Assembly (NCBI RefSeq): GCF_031880315.1
Contig: NZ_CP134771.1
Span: 3,498,501-3,562,500, forward strand
Source: Pseudomonas baltica
GTDB lineage: Bacteria; Pseudomonadota; Gammaproteobacteria; Pseudomonadales; Pseudomonadaceae
Length of the DNA: 64,000 nucleotides
Reading direction: 5' to 3'
Numbering within the stretch: position 1 is the first letter of the stretch; each line of letters starts with the position of its first letter. Shown here piece by piece: positions 52,054-61,610 of the stretch. The notes beneath the pieces are model-generated. The model was not told the DNA's origin, did not search any database, and worked only from the letters and a program-made list of their open reading frames with translations. The translations under genes and the position numbers were made by a program.

Positions 52054-53382
52054 TCAGCCCTCTTCAGGGCTGTAGGCTTCCAGTTGTGTTGCTATTTGTT
52101 GCTGAGGAAAGTGGCAAGTGAAGGTGCTGCCACGGTTGGGCACGCTGCTGATCTCCAGGCGCCCACGATGGCGCAGCAACACGTGCTTGACGATTGCCAG
52201 GCCCAGGCCAGTGCCGCCGGTATTGGAGCTGCGGCTCGAATCGACCCGGTAGAAACGCTCGGTCAGGCGCGGTATGTGCTTGGCCTCGATACCGATTCCC
52301 GAGTCCTGCACGCTAAGGTGTGCGCCCTGTGCGTCCTGCCACCAGCGCACATGAATCTGACCGCCGTCGGGGGTATATTTCACGGCGTTGAACACCAGGT
52401 TGGAAAACGCGCTGCGCAGTTCCGGCTCGCTACCCTTGAGGTGCAAAGTCGGGTCGGCTTCGAGGGTGATGGTCTGATTGCGGGTGCCCGAGAGCGCCCG
52501 GGCGTCGCCCTTGATGGTGCGCAGCAGGTGATCGATGGCCACCGGGTGGCTTTCCGAGGGGTAGTCGGTGGCTTCCAGCTTGGCCAGCAACAGCAGGTCG
52601 TTGAGCAGCGTCTGCATCCGTTCGCCTTGTGTCTGCATCTGCTGCAATGGTCGCTGCCAGCGGGTCGGCAGGTCGTCGCCGTTGTCGAGCAGCGTTTCCA
52701 GGTAGCCGGTGATTACCGTCAATGGTGTGCGCAGCTCGTGGGAGACGTTGGCGATGAAGTCCTTGCGCATCTGTTCGAGCTGATGCAATCGGGTCATGTC
52801 GCGTACCAGCAGCAGATGCTCGTTGTTGCCGTAGCGGGTGATCAGCAGTTGCAGGCGCACCTTGTCGTTGACGGGCGAGGGGATCTCCAGGGGGTCGGCG
52901 TAGTTGCCATGGGCGAAGTACTCCTTGAAGCGCGGATGGCGTACCAGGTTGGTCACCGGTTGACCGCTGTCCTGGGGGGTCTTGAGGCCCAGCAGCAACT
53001 GAGCTGCGGGGTTCCACCACTCGAGGTTGCCGTCGCTGTCGAGCATCACCACGGCGTCACGCAGAGCGGCGGTGGACTCCTGGATGCGGTCGATCACCGC
53101 TTGCAGGCGCGCGCGCACACGCTGGTCACGACGCTGCAGGGTGTAGATGCTGTCGAACACATCGCCCCACAGGCCGACACCTTCAGGCGGCGCCTGATCG
53201 GGTTTCTGTTCGCGCAACCATAGGTGCAGGCGCAGCAGTTGCTTGAGGGTGTAGGCCAGGTACAGCGCCAGGCCGATAGCCAGGCAGAGCCCATAGTGGC
53301 CGGTGAACAGCCCGAGCAGCAGGCAGGTGCCGAGCAGCAACACCATGTGGCGAATCAATATGCCGTGCCAGTTCTGGTTCAA
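52054..53382 (-). CDS. phoR: Phosphate sensor histidine kinase PhoR
   Basis: The kinase phosphorylates PhoB when phosphate is scarce. The product has 442 residues. Two short membrane helices near 10-45 are followed by a PAS domain (about 100-190). HisKA FIANVSHELRTPL (phospho-accepting His near 215) and HATPase motifs NLVFNAVKYTPDGG, GIGI and GGTGLGLAIVKHVL are complete. It lies 83 bp downstream of phoB on the same strand. Confidence 0.95.
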   Translation of the reverse strand: MNQNWHGILIRHMVLLLGTCLLLGLFTGHYGLCLAIGLALYLAYTLKQLLRLHLWLREQKPDQAPPEGVGLWGDVFDSIYTLQRRDQRVRARLQAVIDRIQESTAALRDAVVMLDSDGNLEWWNPAAQLLLGLKTPQDSGQPVTNLVRHPRFKEYFAHGNYADPLEIPSPVNDKVRLQLLITRYGNNEHLLLVRDMTRLHQLEQMRKDFIANVSHELRTPLTVITGYLETLLDNGDDLPTRWQRPLQQMQTQGERMQTLLNDLLLLAKLEATDYPSESHPVAIDHLLRTIKGDARALSGTRNQTITLEADPTLHLKGSEPELRSAFSNLVFNAVKYTPDGGQIHVRWWQDAQGAHLSVQDSGIGIEAKHIPRLTERFYRVDSSRSSNTGGTGLGLAIVKHVLLRHRGRLEISSVPNRGSTFTCHFPQQQIATQLEAYSPEEG

Positions 53383-53465
53383 TTGCTGTCGCGTCCTTAC
53401 TCGTCACGCCGGGCCGGCATCGTTCGAGCCGGTCGAGCAGTCTTCATGCCGTTCGGGCCGGGGGA

Positions 53466-54155
53466 TCAGCTTTTGGTAGAGAAGCGGTAGCCAGTGCCGC
53501 GCACGGTTTGTACCAGATTTTCGTAAGCATCGCCCAAGGCCTTGCGCAGTCGGCGGATGTGCACATCCACGGTGCGCTCTTCGACATAGACGTTGCCGCC
53601 CCACACCTGATCGAGCAGCTGCCCACGAGTATAGGCACGCTCCTGGTGGGTCATGAAGAACTGCAGCAGGCGATATTCGGTAGGGCCCATGTCGGCGGGC
53701 TTGCCGTCGATGGTCACGCGGTGGCTGATAGGGTCGAGCAGCAGGCCGCCGATCTCGATCGGCGTTTCGCCATCGCTCGGCCCGGCGCGACGCAGCACGG
53801 CCTTGAGCCGCGCGACCAGCTCGCGAGGCGAGAACGGCTTGGTGATGTAGTCGTCGGCGCCCACTTCGAGGCCCTGGATCTTGTTGTCTTCTTCACCCTT
53901 GGCGGTGAGCATGATGATCGGGATGTCGCCCGTCATCTCGTCGCGCTTGAGGCGCCGCGCCAGCTCGATACCGGAGGTGCCGGGCAGCATCCAGTCGAGC
54001 AGGATCAGGTCGGGCTTGCGATCGACGATGATGGCGTGAGCCTGCTGGGCGTTTTCAGCCTCGAGGCAGTCGTAGCCGGCCATTTCCAGCGCGACGGCGA
54101 TCATTTCGCGAATCGGCGCTTCGTCGTCAACGATCAGAATGCTCCTGCCAGCCAT
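53466..54155 (-). CDS. phoB: Phosphate response regulator PhoB
   Basis: The activator binds Pho boxes of phosphate-starvation genes. The product has 229 residues from the ATG at 54155 (GAGG seven bases upstream); a TTG two codons earlier is not needed. Receiver with phospho-acceptor D54 ([10 protein letters not shown]), then an OmpR-type winged helix (about 130-229, [26 protein letters not shown]). A Pho box upstream (54208-54236) implies autoregulation. phoR follows. Confidence 0.96.
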   Translation of the reverse strand: MAGRSILIVDDEAPIREMIAVALEMAGYDCLEAENAQQAHAIIVDRKPDLILLDWMLPGTSGIELARRLKRDEMTGDIPIIMLTAKGEEDNKIQGLEVGADDYITKPFSPRELVARLKAVLRRAGPSDGETPIEIGGLLLDPISHRVTIDGKPADMGPTEYRLLQFFMTHQERAYTRGQLLDQVWGGNVYVEERTVDVHIRRLRKALGDAYENLVQTVRGTGYRFSTKS

Positions 54156-54207
54156 GCTCAAACCTCGTGGTGATCGGGTGTCTTGCGCCGCATTAGATAA
54201 CGGAATT

Positions 54208-54236
54208 ATTGCAGTCGTGTGACAGGGGAACTGTAG
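54208..54236 (-). promoter_or_regulatory. Pho box upstream of phoB
   Basis: On the minus strand CTACAGT, CTGTCAC and CTGCAAT stand at 11-bp intervals, 53-81 bp before the start codon. The last two form the 18-bp core CTGTCAC-ACGA-CTGCAAT. Confidence 0.8.
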
Positions 54237-54305
54237 GGTACCAACTTAGTCGAAAACGGCTAAGCTGTTATTCCTTCAGGGCATACACTCAAGAGGTGAT
54301 TTTCA

Positions 54306-54701
54306 ATGGTTCAACGTACCTTGACCTGGATGGCGCTCGCGGGCGCCGTCGTCCTGGCAATGCCGGGCCTGGCAATGGCTGAACGTCCCAAAGCCAACGA
54401 TGGCATGGTGGTCGACAGCAAGGGCATGACGCTTTACACCTATTCCGATGACACCCCTGGCAACTCGGCGTGCAACGACAAATGCGCGCAAAACTGGCCG
54501 CCTGTGCTCGCTTCCGCCAGCGACACCGGGACTGAGAACGGTGACTGGAGCATCATCACCCGCAAGGACGGTAAAAAGCAGTGGGCGCTGATGGATAGCC
54601 CGCTCTACACCTATATCGGCGACAAGAAGAAAGGCGACATGAACGGTGACGGCAAGGGCGAAGGCAAATGGGCCATGGCGACCATGGACGGCGCCGACTG
54701 A
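54306..54701 (+). CDS. COG4315-type exported protein with Y-x-(FWY)-x-x-D repeats
   Basis: The product has 131 residues. Signal peptide 1-25 (LTWMALAGAVVLAMPGLAMA). The mature protein has the COG4315 secreted-repeat pattern: GMTLYTYSDDTPGNSACNDKCAQNWPPVL (two cysteines) and SPLYTYIGDKKKGDMNGDGKGEGKW. The family is periplasmic, about 110-130 residues, and of unknown role. It is divergent from phoB, so the PhoB box might also act on it. Confidence 0.85.
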   Translation: MVQRTLTWMALAGAVVLAMPGLAMAERPKANDGMVVDSKGMTLYTYSDDTPGNSACNDKCAQNWPPVLASASDTGTENGDWSIITRKDGKKQWALMDSPLYTYIGDKKKGDMNGDGKGEGKWAMATMDGAD

Positions 54702-54729
54702 TCGCGCCTGGCGCCGCGCTGATCCCGCC

Positions 54730-55620
54730 TCAGCGCAACGCGTAGTCCAGCACGATCCCGAGGAAAATCAGCAGCCCCGCCCAGTGATTGTGCAAAAACG
54801 CCTTGAAACACGCCATGCGCTCGCGCTGGCGTGTTTGCCAATACTCCCAGGCAAAACACAGCGCCGCGCCCAGCAGCCCGAGCTGGTACCAGTGGCCCAG
54901 CCCGAATTGATTACCCGCCAGCAGCAGGCACACCAGCGTCAGGCCCTGCAGGATGGCGATGATCATGCGATCCGCCTCACCGAACAGAATCGCCGTCGAC
55001 TTGACCCCGATCAGCAGATCGTCATCGCGATCGGTCATCGCGTAATACGTGTCGTAGGCCACCGTCCACAGCAGATTGGCGATATACAGCAGCCATGCCG
55101 CCGCCGGCAGATGCCCGGTCTCGGCGGTGAACGCCATGGGCATGCCCCACGAAAACGCCGCGCCCAGCACCACTTGCGGGTAATAGGTGTAGCGCTTCAT
55201 GAACGGGTAGCTGGCGGCCAGCACCAGGCCACCGATCGATAGCCACAGGGTGGCCGCGTTGGTGCACAGTGCCAGCCCGAAGCTGATGATGATCAGCACC
55301 GCAAACAACGCCAGGGCCTCACGGGTGCGAATCCTACCGGCCGCGATAGGCCGCTGCGCCGTGCGTTTGACGTGACCGTCGACCTTGCGATCGGCCACGT
55401 CATTGATCACGCAACCGGCCGCGCGCATGAAGATCACCCCCAGCACGAAGATCACCACATTGCCCAGCGACGGTCTGCCGGCACCGGCTATCCATAACGC
55501 CCACAACGTCGGCCACAACAGCAGATAGATGCCGATGGGCTTGTCGATGCGCGTCAGCTGGACGAAGTCCCAGGCGCGAGGGTGCAGGCGGTTTAGGGAC
55601 TTGAGCAGGTTCAGGTACAT
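54730..55620 (-). CDS. ubiA: 4-hydroxybenzoate octaprenyltransferase UbiA
   Basis: The enzyme joins the polyprenyl tail to 4-hydroxybenzoate in ubiquinone synthesis, in the inner membrane. The product has 296 residues from the ATG at 55620 (AGGAGAG upstream) with about nine helices. The two Asp-rich motifs are [15 protein letters not shown] (about 74-88) and [19 protein letters not shown] (about 197-215). It overlaps ubiC by 10 bp. Confidence 0.95.
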   Translation of the reverse strand: MYLNLLKSLNRLHPRAWDFVQLTRIDKPIGIYLLLWPTLWALWIAGAGRPSLGNVVIFVLGVIFMRAAGCVINDVADRKVDGHVKRTAQRPIAAGRIRTREALALFAVLIIISFGLALCTNAATLWLSIGGLVLAASYPFMKRYTYYPQVVLGAAFSWGMPMAFTAETGHLPAAAWLLYIANLLWTVAYDTYYAMTDRDDDLLIGVKSTAILFGEADRMIIAILQGLTLVCLLLAGNQFGLGHWYQLGLLGAALCFAWEYWQTRQRERMACFKAFLHNHWAGLLIFLGIVLDYALR

Positions 55621-56174
55621 CCAGGGCTCTCCTGAGAGGGAAGGGCGGCGTGCCACAGTGCCGGCAGGAACACTTCGGCCACCAGCACCCCGAGGCCATC
55701 GCGGTCGAAGCGCGAGCGGCGCGCCCACAGGCCGGCCTGCGCGATCTCTGCAGGTAGCCAGGCGGCTGGATAGCGGCAGGTTTGCAGGGGCTGGCGGGTG
55801 AAGGCCGGGTCACTGAACAGTAGCTCGCCCAATGAGCGGCTGCCGAGCACATCGAGGCGCAGGTCGGTGGCTTCGAGCGCCGCCTGACCCGCGATGCTGC
55901 GGGCGAACACCCAAGGCGTGTCGACGCCCAACAGATACACCTCGCGCACCCAGCCGATGCTGGCGCCGGGCAATTGCAGCGCCGCGCATTCGTCGTCGCG
56001 CAGTGTTTGCCAGCCCTCGAAGAGTGGCCGCACCGTGAATCGGCCCGCAGCCAGGCGGGTCAGGCGCCGCGTCAGCGAGCCTGGGTCCAGCAGCCAGTCG
56101 AGGGTCGTGGGATCGGTATCGGGAGCGCCATCGCGCCATGTCGGGGAATGCAATTCGTGCGGCACAATGAACAT
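55611..56174 (-). CDS. ubiC: Chorismate pyruvate-lyase UbiC
   Basis: The enzyme makes 4-hydroxybenzoate and pyruvate from chorismate, the first step of ubiquinone synthesis. The product has 187 residues from the ATG at 56174 (MFIVPHEL), near the usual length. Core motifs: [45 protein letters not shown] and LGELLF. An ATG at 56207 next to a palindromic repeat would add 11 residues. The downstream end overlaps ubiA, forming ubiCA. Confidence 0.9.
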   Translation of the reverse strand: MFIVPHELHSPTWRDGAPDTDPTTLDWLLDPGSLTRRLTRLAAGRFTVRPLFEGWQTLRDDECAALQLPGASIGWVREVYLLGVDTPWVFARSIAGQAALEATDLRLDVLGSRSLGELLFSDPAFTRQPLQTCRYPAAWLPAEIAQAGLWARRSRFDRDGLGVLVAEVFLPALWHAALPSQESPGCT

Positions 56175-56223
56175 CTGTGACGGCCAGAGAGGCCGCGAGC
56201 TTAGCATGATCCCAGCGCCTCTG

Positions 56224-56309
56224 TAGCGAGGGGCCTTGCCCCTGAAAGGCGGGTCAGCCTTTTTGGCTGCATCTGATCGAGCGCTTTTCGGGGGCAAGTC
56301 CCCTCGCTA
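56224..56309. repeat. TAGCGAGGGG-type inverted repeat, copy 3
   Basis: TAGCGAGGGGCCTTGCCCC and GGGGGCAAGTCCCCTCGCTA are near-perfect mirror arms around a 50-bp loop with its own AAGGCGGGTCAGCCTTT hairpin. It lies between ubiC and the divergent rubredoxin gene. Confidence 0.85.
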
Positions 56310-56393
56310 AATAGGTGAGGCTTGCATCACGCCAAACAGATGAGTAAAAGACCCACTTTGAGCGCGTCAATTGCGTGGATATGAGGAATCAGC

Positions 56394-56561
56394 ATGAAAA
56401 AGTGGCAATGCATCGTCTGCGGCCTGATCTATGACGAACGCGACGGCTGGCCGGATGACGGTATCGCCCCCGGCACCCTGTGGCAGGACGTCCCCGAAGA
56501 CTGGCTGTGTCCCGACTGCGGCGTCGGCAAGATGGACTTCGAAATGATAGAGATCGGCTAA
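56394..56561 (+). CDS. Rubredoxin
   Basis: The product has 55 residues ([20 protein letters not shown] to MDFEMIEIG), with GAGGAATCAGC before the ATG. The iron is held by two CxxC motifs, CIVC (6-9) and CPDC (about 39-42), with the usual DDGIAPGT and [11 protein letters not shown] blocks. It transfers electrons to alkane hydroxylase or oxygen-stress reductases; the rubA genes of Pseudomonas lie here with their reductase nearby, which is absent in this window. Confidence 0.93.
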   Translation: MKKWQCIVCGLIYDERDGWPDDGIAPGTLWQDVPEDWLCPDCGVGKMDFEMIEIG

Positions 56562-56797
56562 GCGCGCCGCGGCGTCCATTGACCTTGAATCAAGCGGCTG
56601 GATGGTTGTCAGGGCTGTCTATCGGAATAACCCTGATTTTTCTGTCACAAACCGCTGTTGCCTACTGGCGCGGCATTGCATGGCGTGCCATCCTCACTCG
56701 GTCTGCCGCGGCTTAGAGCCTGCGGCGCTCACCGCGCCGTTGCGGGGGTCATGGCAACGGACATAAAAACAAAAATCTATAACAAGAGGCTTTACCC

Positions 56798-57073
56798 ATG
56801 CGCAAACCAGATCTGGCAACCGCAATCGCTGAAAAAGCAGACCTCACCAAAGAACAAGCCAACCGCGTACTCAATGCCGTGCTCGAAGAGATCACCGGCG
56901 CGCTGCACCGCAAGGACAGCGTCACCCTGGTCGGTTTCGGCACCTTCCTGCAGCGTCACCGCGGCGCGCGTACTGGCAAGAATCCGCAGACGGGCGAGCC
57001 GGTGAAGATCAAGGCCAGTAACACCGTGGCGTTCAAGCCTGGGAAGTTTTTGAAGGATAGTGTCAATCCATAG
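56798..57073 (+). CDS. hupA: HU family DNA-binding protein
   Basis: A nucleoid protein that bends DNA. The product has 91 residues. The HU fold is complete: RKPDLATAIAEKADLTKEQANRVLN at the N-terminus, the VTLVGFGTF strand (44-52), the arm RHRGARTGKNPQTGEPVKI with the intercalating proline, and the conserved C-terminal KFLKDSVN. Pseudomonas has several HU paralogues; this chromosomal position matches the HU gene next to rubredoxin. An AAGAGG ribosome site lies upstream and a terminator downstream. Confidence 0.92.
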   Translation: MRKPDLATAIAEKADLTKEQANRVLNAVLEEITGALHRKDSVTLVGFGTFLQRHRGARTGKNPQTGEPVKIKASNTVAFKPGKFLKDSVNP

Positions 57074-57111
57074 TTCGACTTTGTATTGTCGCTTCGATGT
57101 GGCTAGATGAG

Positions 57112-57144
57112 GGGCGCTCCGGGCGGGACAGAGCGCCCTTTTTT
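57112..57144 (+). terminator. Intrinsic terminator of the HU gene
   Basis: GGGCGCTC (57112-57119) pairs with GAGCGCCC (57131-57138), followed by TTTTTT. Confidence 0.9.
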
Positions 57145-57573
57145 ACGTTGGTACGAAAGTGGCACGGCCATGTGCCAGCCAAGTTTCGTTAGCTATTCAT
57201 CAATCCGTTCTCCGTGAATTGTTTAACTTCAATCCAGAAGCTGCCCTGTAGTATTCGTCCTACATACCTCCTGCGAAAAATCCATTTCTAGAATGATATT
57301 TTATTCATAAAGGTTTGATATCGTTGATTTTTCTGTAATTGACATCACTTGCTGAGGTGATGTATGCCCATCTCGGACATAATTCCAATTGTGCACTGGT
57401 ACACAAAAAAATCACCTCGAGCTTGAACTTTTAATAGCGAATGTTTAGGATCCGCAACCTTCGAAAGGCAGCCCGCTACATAACCGGATGTGTAGGCGCT
57501 GTGCACGATCACAATACCCAACGATTGCTAGCAAAGGCTGAGCTGTCGGTCAGGGTATACCCAAAGGCCAAGG
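57145..57573 (+). promoter_or_regulatory. AT-rich region upstream of the type VI cluster
   Basis: This 429-bp gap has no supported gene. It holds TGGCAC-N6-GTGCCA (57160-57177) flanked by CGAAA and TTTCG (57154-57188), CATCAC-N8-GTGATG (57343-57362), and a GAGGTGA/TCACCTC pair (57354-57360, 57412-57418). These dyads are candidate regulator sites or leader hairpins of the tss operon. A small open frame starting at 57441 has no family support. Confidence 0.45.
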
Positions 57574-59130
57574 ATGACGTTTTCAGGAAGACTCTGTACG
57601 CATTATCTTGCGCTCGCGAAAGTCCCGATTTCATCGGACAGTTTTGGCGGCGAAGAGGTGCGCTACTCCAGCGAATATGAAGCCCTCGAGACTGAGCTCT
57701 CCAAGGCCTCCTCGCTGCACGCCAGCAGTCGCATCGACTGGCTGAAGATCCTCGAAGGCAGTGAATCCATCCTGCGCACGCAATCCAAGGATTTGCGCGT
57801 TGCCACCTGGCTCATCTGGGCTCTCCATCAACGTGAATCCTTTGTCGGCCTGCTGGCAGGCCTGGGCATGCTGCGCGCGCTTTTCGAACAACATTGGGTG
57901 GATCTGCATCCCGTCAAGTCGCGTACGCGCGCAGGCGCCATGGTCTGGCTGGTGCCGCGCCTCGATCAGGCGTTGTCCGAAGACATCGCGGTCAAGGAGC
58001 AGTTGCCGCTGTTCCAGGCGCTGGTCGAACATCTCGACGCTCTCGACGTGGTGCTGGCGCAGCAACTGGGCGAGGATGCGCCGCTGATCCTGCCGATCCG
58101 TCGACGCCTGAGCAGCATGATCAAACGAGCCGCCGACAACTTGCCAGAGCCTGGCAGCGTCGGAGCCGTCGTCGCCCAGGTCAAGCAGGTCGCGACCCAA
58201 CTGGTCAGCCCCGGCAGCCCGCTGCAAAACGACAAGGATGCGCAAAAAGCCTTGCGCGCTCAGCAAGACGGCGCTCGCCCACTCTGCACCTGGTGGCTGC
58301 GGCAGAAAGCCACCGACATTCGCGCCTTGCGCCTCAACCGCACGCTGATGTGGCTGGGCATCGATGCCTTGCCGCAGCGCAATGCCGAGCACATCACCGA
58401 CCTGCGCGGGCTGCCGGCCGACAAGCTGACCAACTACCGCGAACGCTTCGATGCCGGCAGCTATGCCGACCTGCTGATCGATCTTGAAGCCAGCCTGGCC
58501 AAGGCGCCGTTCTGGCTCGATGGTCAACGCATCGTCTGGGAGTGCCTGCAGGGTCTGCATGCCGAGACGTCGATGCGCGAGGTTGAGATCCATTTGTCGC
58601 TTCTGTTGCAGCGCTTGCCGGGTATCGCCGAACTTCGCTTTCACGACGGCCAGCCGTTCGCCGATCCGGCGACCCGCAGTTGGATCAGCGCCCAGGTCAT
58701 GCCTCATCTGCAACCGGCCAGTGCCCCACAACCGGTATCCGACAGCGGCGAGCAGCCGCGTTGGGAGCAAGCGCTGCTGGAGGTTCAGCCGATCCTGCGC
58801 AAGGACGGCCTCAAGCCCGCGGTGCAGATCCTCAAGCAACAGATGCGCAATGCGCGTGGCGGCCGCGAGCAGTTTTTTTGGCACTTCTGCCTGGCACGCT
58901 TGTGCCATCAAGCCAAAAAGTACGACCTGGCGCGCACCCAGCTCGAAACCCTCGACAGCCAGTTGCAAAGCAGCGGGCTGGACATCTGGGAGCCGGAGCT
59001 GGCGCTCAATGTTCTGCAATTGCTGCACGGCTGCATCGAGCTGTTGCCGCCTAACCATGCCGCTCGAGAGCGCAAGGACGAAATTTATCGAAGGCTGTGC
59101 CACCTCGACCTCGAAGTGGTACTCGAATAG
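57574..59130 (+). CDS. tssA: Type VI secretion protein TssA
   Basis: TssA helps prime and cap the contractile sheath. The product has 518 residues from ATG 57574 (AAAGG upstream). An ImpA-type N-terminal domain begins at about 25 (SSEYEALETELSKASSLHASSRIDWLKILEGSESILRTQSKDLRVATWL). A central linker follows, then a C-terminal domain (about 385-518, LEVQPILRKDGLKPAVQIL, KKYDLARTQLETLDSQL) ending RRLCHLDLEVVLE. The long C-terminus marks the TssA1 class. It is the first gene of the cluster. Confidence 0.9.
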   Translation: MTFSGRLCTHYLALAKVPISSDSFGGEEVRYSSEYEALETELSKASSLHASSRIDWLKILEGSESILRTQSKDLRVATWLIWALHQRESFVGLLAGLGMLRALFEQHWVDLHPVKSRTRAGAMVWLVPRLDQALSEDIAVKEQLPLFQALVEHLDALDVVLAQQLGEDAPLILPIRRRLSSMIKRAADNLPEPGSVGAVVAQVKQVATQLVSPGSPLQNDKDAQKALRAQQDGARPLCTWWLRQKATDIRALRLNRTLMWLGIDALPQRNAEHITDLRGLPADKLTNYRERFDAGSYADLLIDLEASLAKAPFWLDGQRIVWECLQGLHAETSMREVEIHLSLLLQRLPGIAELRFHDGQPFADPATRSWISAQVMPHLQPASAPQPVSDSGEQPRWEQALLEVQPILRKDGLKPAVQILKQQMRNARGGREQFFWHFCLARLCHQAKKYDLARTQLETLDSQLQSSGLDIWEPELALNVLQLLHGCIELLPPNHAARERKDEIYRRLCHLDLEVVLE

Positions 59131-59165
59131 GCCCCTGGGCCCTAATCGCAAATAAGGAGACACCC

Positions 59166-59672
59166 ATGGCCAAAGAAGGCTCGGTAGCACCCAAGGAACG
59201 CATCAACGTCACGTTCAAGCCATCCACCGGTGGCGTCACGGAAGAAGTCGAACTGCCGCTGAAGATGCTGGTATTGGGTGATTTCACCCAACAGGCAGAC
59301 GAGCGCAAGGTCGAGGACCGCAAGCCGATCAGCATCGACAAGAACAACTTCGACGACGTCCTCGCCAAGCAGGACTTGAACCTGAACCTGAGCGTGCCCA
59401 ACCGCCTGCTCGAAGACGGTGCCAATGAAGAGTTGAGCGTCAGCCTCAAGGTCGGCTCGATGAAGGACTTCAACCCGGCCAACCTGGTCGAGCAAGTACC
59501 TGAACTGAAAAAACTGATGGAGTTGCGCGACGCGTTGGTGGCCCTCAAAGGCCCATTGGGCAACACCCCGACCTTCCGCAAGGCCATCGAGAGCGTTTTG
59601 GCTGACGACGAGTCCCGTGCGCGCGTGCTGGGCGAACTGGGGTTGAGCGCCAAGACCACGCAAGACGCCTGA
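59166..59672 (+). CDS. tssB: Type VI sheath small subunit TssB (VipA)
   Basis: The product has 168 residues from ATG 59166 with AAGGAGA upstream. It matches TssB: VAPKERINVTFKP at the start, PLKMLVLGDFTQQADER (residues 30-46), NVDNF-like SIDKNNFDDVLA and a C-terminal helix. It forms the contractile sheath together with TssC. Confidence 0.95.
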   Translation: MAKEGSVAPKERINVTFKPSTGGVTEEVELPLKMLVLGDFTQQADERKVEDRKPISIDKNNFDDVLAKQDLNLNLSVPNRLLEDGANEELSVSLKVGSMKDFNPANLVEQVPELKKLMELRDALVALKGPLGNTPTFRKAIESVLADDESRARVLGELGLSAKTTQDA

Positions 59673-59700
59673 GCCCCATTCGAAAAGGAAAGCGAAGACC

Positions 59701-61176
59701 ATGAGTACCAGTGCAGCAACACAAGCTAATGGCGAAGTCGCCGAATACGGCATCCTCGACCGCATCATCGCCGAAACCCGGCTGACCCCGGAAGACGAAG
59801 CCTACGACATCGCCAAGCGTGGCGTGTCGGCGTTCATCGAAGAGCTGCTCAAGCCGCAGAACGAGAACGAGCCGGTCAAGAAGGCCATGGTCGATCGCAT
59901 GATCGCCGAGATCGACGCCAAGCTCAGCCGCCAGATGGACGAGATCCTTCACAACGAAGAATTCCAGGCTCTGGAATCCTCGTGGCGCGGTCTGCATTTG
60001 CTGGTCGACCGCACCAACTTCCGCGAAAACATCAAGGTCGAGATCCTCAACGTCTCCAAGCAGGACCTGCTGGACGACTTCGAAGATTCGCCGGAAGTGG
60101 TCCAGTCGGGCCTGTACAAGCACGTCTACACCGCAGAGTACGGCCAGTTCGGTGGCCAACCGGTAGGCGCGATCATCGCCAACTACTTCTTCTCGCCGAG
60201 CTCGCCTGACGTCAAGGCCATGCAGTACGTGTCCAGTGTCGCGAGCATGGCTCACGCGCCGTTCATTGCCGCAGCCGGCCCGAAATTTTTTGGCCTTGAA
60301 AGCTTTACCGGTCTGCCAGACCTGAAGGACCTGAAGGATCACTTCGATGGCCCGCAATTCGCCAAGTGGCAAGCCTTCCGCCAGGAAGAAGACTCGCGCT
60401 ACGTCGGCCTGACTGTGCCGCGCTTCCTGCTGCGCAATCCCTACGACCCTGAAGACAACCCGGTTAAAACCTTTGTCTACAAGGAAAACGTCGCCAACAG
60501 CCACGAGCACTATTTGTGGGGCAACACCGCCTACGCGTTCGCCACCAAGCTGTCCGACAGCTTCGCCAAGTTCCGTTGGTGCCCGAACATCATCGGCCCG
60601 CAGAGCGGCGGCGCGGTAGAAGACCTGCCGCTGCACCACTTCCAGAGCATGGGCGAAATCGAGACCAAGATTCCGACCGAAGTGCTGGTATCCGACCGCC
60701 GTGAATACGAACTGGCCGACGAAGGTTTCATCTCGCTGACCATGCGCAAAGGCAGCGACAACGCCGCGTTCTTCTCGGCCAACTCGGTGCAAAAGCCCAA
60801 GTTCTTCGGCAACAGCGCCGAGGGCAAGGCTGCCGAGATGAACTACAAGCTCGGCACGCAACTGCCGTACCTGTTCATCGTCAACCGCCTGGCCCACTAC
60901 CTCAAGGTGCTGCAACGCGAGCAACTGGGTTCGTGGAAGGAGCGCACGGACCTCGAGCTCGAGCTCAACAAGTGGATCCGTCAGTACGTCGCCGACCAGG
61001 AAAACCCCAACGCCGAAGTCCGTGGCCGTCGTCCGCTGCGCGCTGCGCAGATCACCGTCAGTGATGTCGACGGTGAGCCGGGCTGGTACCGCGTCAGCCT
61101 GAACGTGCGTCCGCACTTCAAATACATGGGTGCCGATTTCACCCTGTCGCTGGTTGGCAAGCTGGACAAAGAGTAA
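59701..61176 (+). CDS. tssC: Type VI sheath large subunit TssC (VipB)
   Basis: The product has 491 residues, usual for TssC. Landmarks: DRMIAEIDAKLSRQMDEILHNEEFQALESSWRGLHLLVDRT (about 65-105), DDFEDSPEVVQSGLYKHVYTAEYGQFGG, and the C-terminal part with GWYRVSLNVRPHFKYMG. It assembles with TssB into the sheath and is dismantled by ClpV. It starts 28 bp after tssB. Confidence 0.96.
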   Translation: MSTSAATQANGEVAEYGILDRIIAETRLTPEDEAYDIAKRGVSAFIEELLKPQNENEPVKKAMVDRMIAEIDAKLSRQMDEILHNEEFQALESSWRGLHLLVDRTNFRENIKVEILNVSKQDLLDDFEDSPEVVQSGLYKHVYTAEYGQFGGQPVGAIIANYFFSPSSPDVKAMQYVSSVASMAHAPFIAAAGPKFFGLESFTGLPDLKDLKDHFDGPQFAKWQAFRQEEDSRYVGLTVPRFLLRNPYDPEDNPVKTFVYKENVANSHEHYLWGNTAYAFATKLSDSFAKFRWCPNIIGPQSGGAVEDLPLHHFQSMGEIETKIPTEVLVSDRREYELADEGFISLTMRKGSDNAAFFSANSVQKPKFFGNSAEGKAAEMNYKLGTQLPYLFIVNRLAHYLKVLQREQLGSWKERTDLELELNKWIRQYVADQENPNAEVRGRRPLRAAQITVSDVDGEPGWYRVSLNVRPHFKYMGADFTLSLVGKLDKE

Positions 61177-61190
61177 GCAGGAGCTGAGCC

Positions 61191-61598
61191 ATGACTGCAT
61201 ACGGCAGCCTATTCGAACGCCTGAGCGGCGAAGCGAGCAAGCGTAACGGCCTGAGTCACGAAGCCTGTGCGACGACCTCGGTGGCTGCCCATCTGGCAAA
61301 AATGCTCAGCACCCGGGCGGGCAGCGTGCAAACGCTGCCCGACTACGGGCTACCCGATCTCAATGACATGCGCCTGAGCCTGCACGACTCGCTCACCCGC
61401 GCCCGTAGCGCGATCGAGAAGTTCATCGAGCGCTACGAGCCGCGCCTGTCGAAGGTGCATGTGATTTCCCTGCCACGGGACCAGGATCCGCTCAAGTTGA
61501 CCTTCGCCATCGAAGGCCTGCTGGAGGTCCAGGGCATACGTCGGCAGGTCAGTTTTTCCGCGAAGCTGGATGGCAGCGGCAAAGTCAAAGTCAGATAA
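61191..61598 (+). CDS. tssE: Type VI baseplate protein TssE (gp25-like)
   Basis: The product has 135 residues. It is a T4 gp25/lysozyme-like fold: SLFERLSGEA at the start, LNTRxGSVxxLPDYGLPDLN (residues 42-60, here STRAGSVQTLPDYGLPDLN), the helix SLTRARSAIEKFIERYEPRL and the strand LTFAIEGLLEV. It is a baseplate wedge component that nucleates the sheath. It lies between tssC and the PAAR gene. Confidence 0.9.
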   Translation: MTAYGSLFERLSGEASKRNGLSHEACATTSVAAHLAKMLSTRAGSVQTLPDYGLPDLNDMRLSLHDSLTRARSAIEKFIERYEPRLSKVHVISLPRDQDPLKLTFAIEGLLEVQGIRRQVSFSAKLDGSGKVKVR

Positions 61599-61610
61599 GG
61601 AGCGTCGAAC

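Noticed and set aside
56480..56716. 78-codon frame overlapping the rubredoxin end
   Set aside because: It starts inside the rubredoxin gene in another frame and lacks any supporting signal. The 236-bp gap 56562-56797 shows no gene.
57160..57177. Sigma-54 promoter before the type VI cluster (TGGCACG...TGC)
   Set aside because: The GG to GC spacing is eleven instead of ten bases. The sequence is better explained as the inverted repeat TGGCAC/GTGCCA.
57441..57680. 79-codon frame before tssA
   Set aside because: It overlaps the tssA start in another frame, has no ribosome site and no recognisable family.
59545..61299. 584-codon open frame opposite tssC
   Set aside because: Antisense shadow of tssC, which is unambiguous.
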